Source: Spirochaetales bacterium (GTDB lineage: Bacteria > Spirochaetota > Spirochaetia > Sphaerochaetales > Sphaerochaetaceae). Taken from it: DNA of 6,750 bases. The position numbers and the translations under genes are program-made. Shown here one piece after another: positions 5,992 to 6,750 of the stretch (within the stretch, counting starts at the first letter, position 1; every line of letters starts with the position of its first letter). The notes under the pieces are model-generated. The model saw only the letters and a list, made by a program, of their open reading frames with translations, was not told the DNA's origin and did no database searches. The DNA is taken from NCBI GenBank assembly GCA_012519125.1, contig JAAYQY010000441.1:1-6750 (forward strand), in the 5' to 3' direction.

Positions 5992-6708
5992 ATGGCTGAA
6001 GAGAAGCAGGAACGCATTTATATCGTAGAGGATCATGAGGTGATCCGAGAGGGTGTACGTCAGTACCTGGAGCTTTCCGGGTATTCAGTAAAGGGTTTTG
6101 CAACGCTCAAGGCAGCCCGGGAGGCGATTGCAGCCCAGTTGCCCTCCCTGCTCATCCAGGATGTCATGCTTCCCGATGGTGATGGCTTTGCATTTGTGAA
6201 ACAGCTGAAGCAGAAGTGTGACTGCCCGGTCATCTTCATGACTGCGCGCAGCGAGGAGAGCGATCGTATCCTGGGTTTCGAGCTTGGTGCCGATGACTAC
6301 ATCTCCAAACCATTCTCGCCCAAGGAGCTGGTGCTCCGGGTCCAGGCGGTGTTGCGACGCTACCACAATGGCAGTTACCATCCTTCTGATGGTAAGCTCT
6401 ATGTCGGGGAACGCTGGATGAAGTTTGATGAGCAAGACCACCGACTGGAAGTTGATGGCAATGAGGTGGTGCTCACCGCCGCGGAGTGGAGGATACTCTC
6501 CTTCCTCATTGAAAACTCCCACCATCTGGTTTCACGCTCGCAAATACTTGAAGAGTGTTTCGACTACAACGTTGAGTCGTATGAACGGGTGGTGGACACC
6601 CATATCAAGAATATCAGGTCCAAACTTGGTGATGGGCCCTGGATCGAGACGGTTCGAGGCTATGGCTATCGCTTCATCGGCCACGAGAAAGATAGTGGAG
6701 AGGTATGA
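5992..6708 (+). CDS. OmpR/PhoB-type response regulator, canonical receiver, 238 aa
   Basis: A cytosolic DNA-binding transcription factor of a two-component system. Receiver domain about 8-123 has every phosphorylation residue: E13-D14 (Mg site), D57 (phosphoacceptor in IQDVMLPDGDG), T84 (IFMTAR) and K106 (ISKPF). The winged-helix domain (about 140-231) has LTAAEWRILSFL at 161-172, a recognition helix near 197-211 (YERVVDTHIKNIRSK) and the terminal ETVRGYGYRF. The recognition helix differs from that of the upstream paralogue only by conservative changes, so both probably bind the same DNA sites. AGGA lies seven bases before the ATG. It begins three bases after the first regulator and overlaps the next gene by ATGA, so all three are one operon. 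Target genes are unknown. Confidence 0.96.
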   Translation: MAEEKQERIYIVEDHEVIREGVRQYLELSGYSVKGFATLKAAREAIAAQLPSLLIQDVMLPDGDGFAFVKQLKQKCDCPVIFMTARSEESDRILGFELGADDYISKPFSPKELVLRVQAVLRRYHNGSYHPSDGKLYVGERWMKFDEQDHRLEVDGNEVVLTAAEWRILSFLIENSHHLVSRSQILEECFDYNVESYERVVDTHIKNIRSKLGDGPWIETVRGYGYRFIGHEKDSGEV

Positions 6709-6750
6709 GAAAGCAATTTGTCAGACTGTTTCTGGGGTTTGTGCTGGTGG
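6705..6750 (+). CDS. Start of a membrane protein, probably the partner sensor histidine kinase (partial)
   Basis: ATG at 6705 overlaps the TGA of the canonical regulator (ATGA), with GGAG four bases upstream. Fifteen codons are visible, reading MRKQFVRLFLGFVLV: a basic start, then the beginning of a hydrophobic helix, as in the first membrane segment of a sensor kinase. The kinase assignment rests mainly on position, since OmpR-type regulators are usually followed by their kinase. No kinase motif lies within the window. Confidence 0.6.
   Translation, partial: MRKQFVRLFLGFVLV

Noticed and set aside
5640..6525. Minus-strand frames of 130 and 146 codons opposite the response regulators
   Set aside because: They are mirror frames of two conserved OmpR-type genes and have no domain signal of their own.

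Overview
The window looks like part of the chromosome of a fermentative anaerobic bacterium, most plausibly a Sphaerochaeta-like spirochaete. This is inferred from a moderately GC-rich genome with a full-length AdhE, a NusG-domain-II/Gx-transporter gene pair and OmpR-type regulators. No rRNA or marker gene fixes the taxonomy. I see no tRNA, rRNA, CRISPR array, insertion sequence or phage gene.

Layout. Positions 1-5042 are read leftward (minus strand) and 5248-6750 rightward. From the left: the N-terminal 190 codons of a Cof-type HAD phosphatase, running off the window edge (1-572); a rho-independent terminator (640-691); adhE, a bifunctional aldehyde/alcohol dehydrogenase (699-3365), with an AT-rich leader holding a sigma70-like promoter and, further upstream, a Rex-like palindrome. 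Next come a membrane-protein region (3563-4678) in which a Gx-transporter-family gene is followed, in the same reading frame and separated by a single TAG, by an EcfT-like C-terminal stretch, and then a NusG-domain-II protein (4665-5042) that overlaps the Gx gene start. A roughly 205-base divergent intergenic region carries a strong plus-strand promoter (TTGACA-18-TATCAT) and three phased TGTGGAG-like repeats. Rightward from there are two tandem OmpR/PhoB-type response regulators (5248-5988 and 5992-6708) and the first codons of a protein, probably the sensor histidine kinase, overlapping the second by ATGA (6705 to the window end).

How the genes may work together. AdhE turns acetyl-CoA into ethanol and regenerates NAD+; a Rex site would tie it to the NADH/NAD+ ratio. 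The NusG-II and Gx genes form one translationally coupled membrane unit, a pair I associate from memory with flavin/quinone or extracytosolic electron-transfer loci. The two regulators are clear paralogues. The second has all phosphorylation residues (E13/D14, D57, T84, K106), while the first has Glu instead of Asp at the phosphoacceptor site and a broken acidic pair. It is therefore a natural pseudo-receiver regulator encoded beside its canonical sister.

The two most notable points are this degenerate/canonical tandem regulator pair and the in-frame amber codon splitting what looks like a Gx-EcfT fusion.
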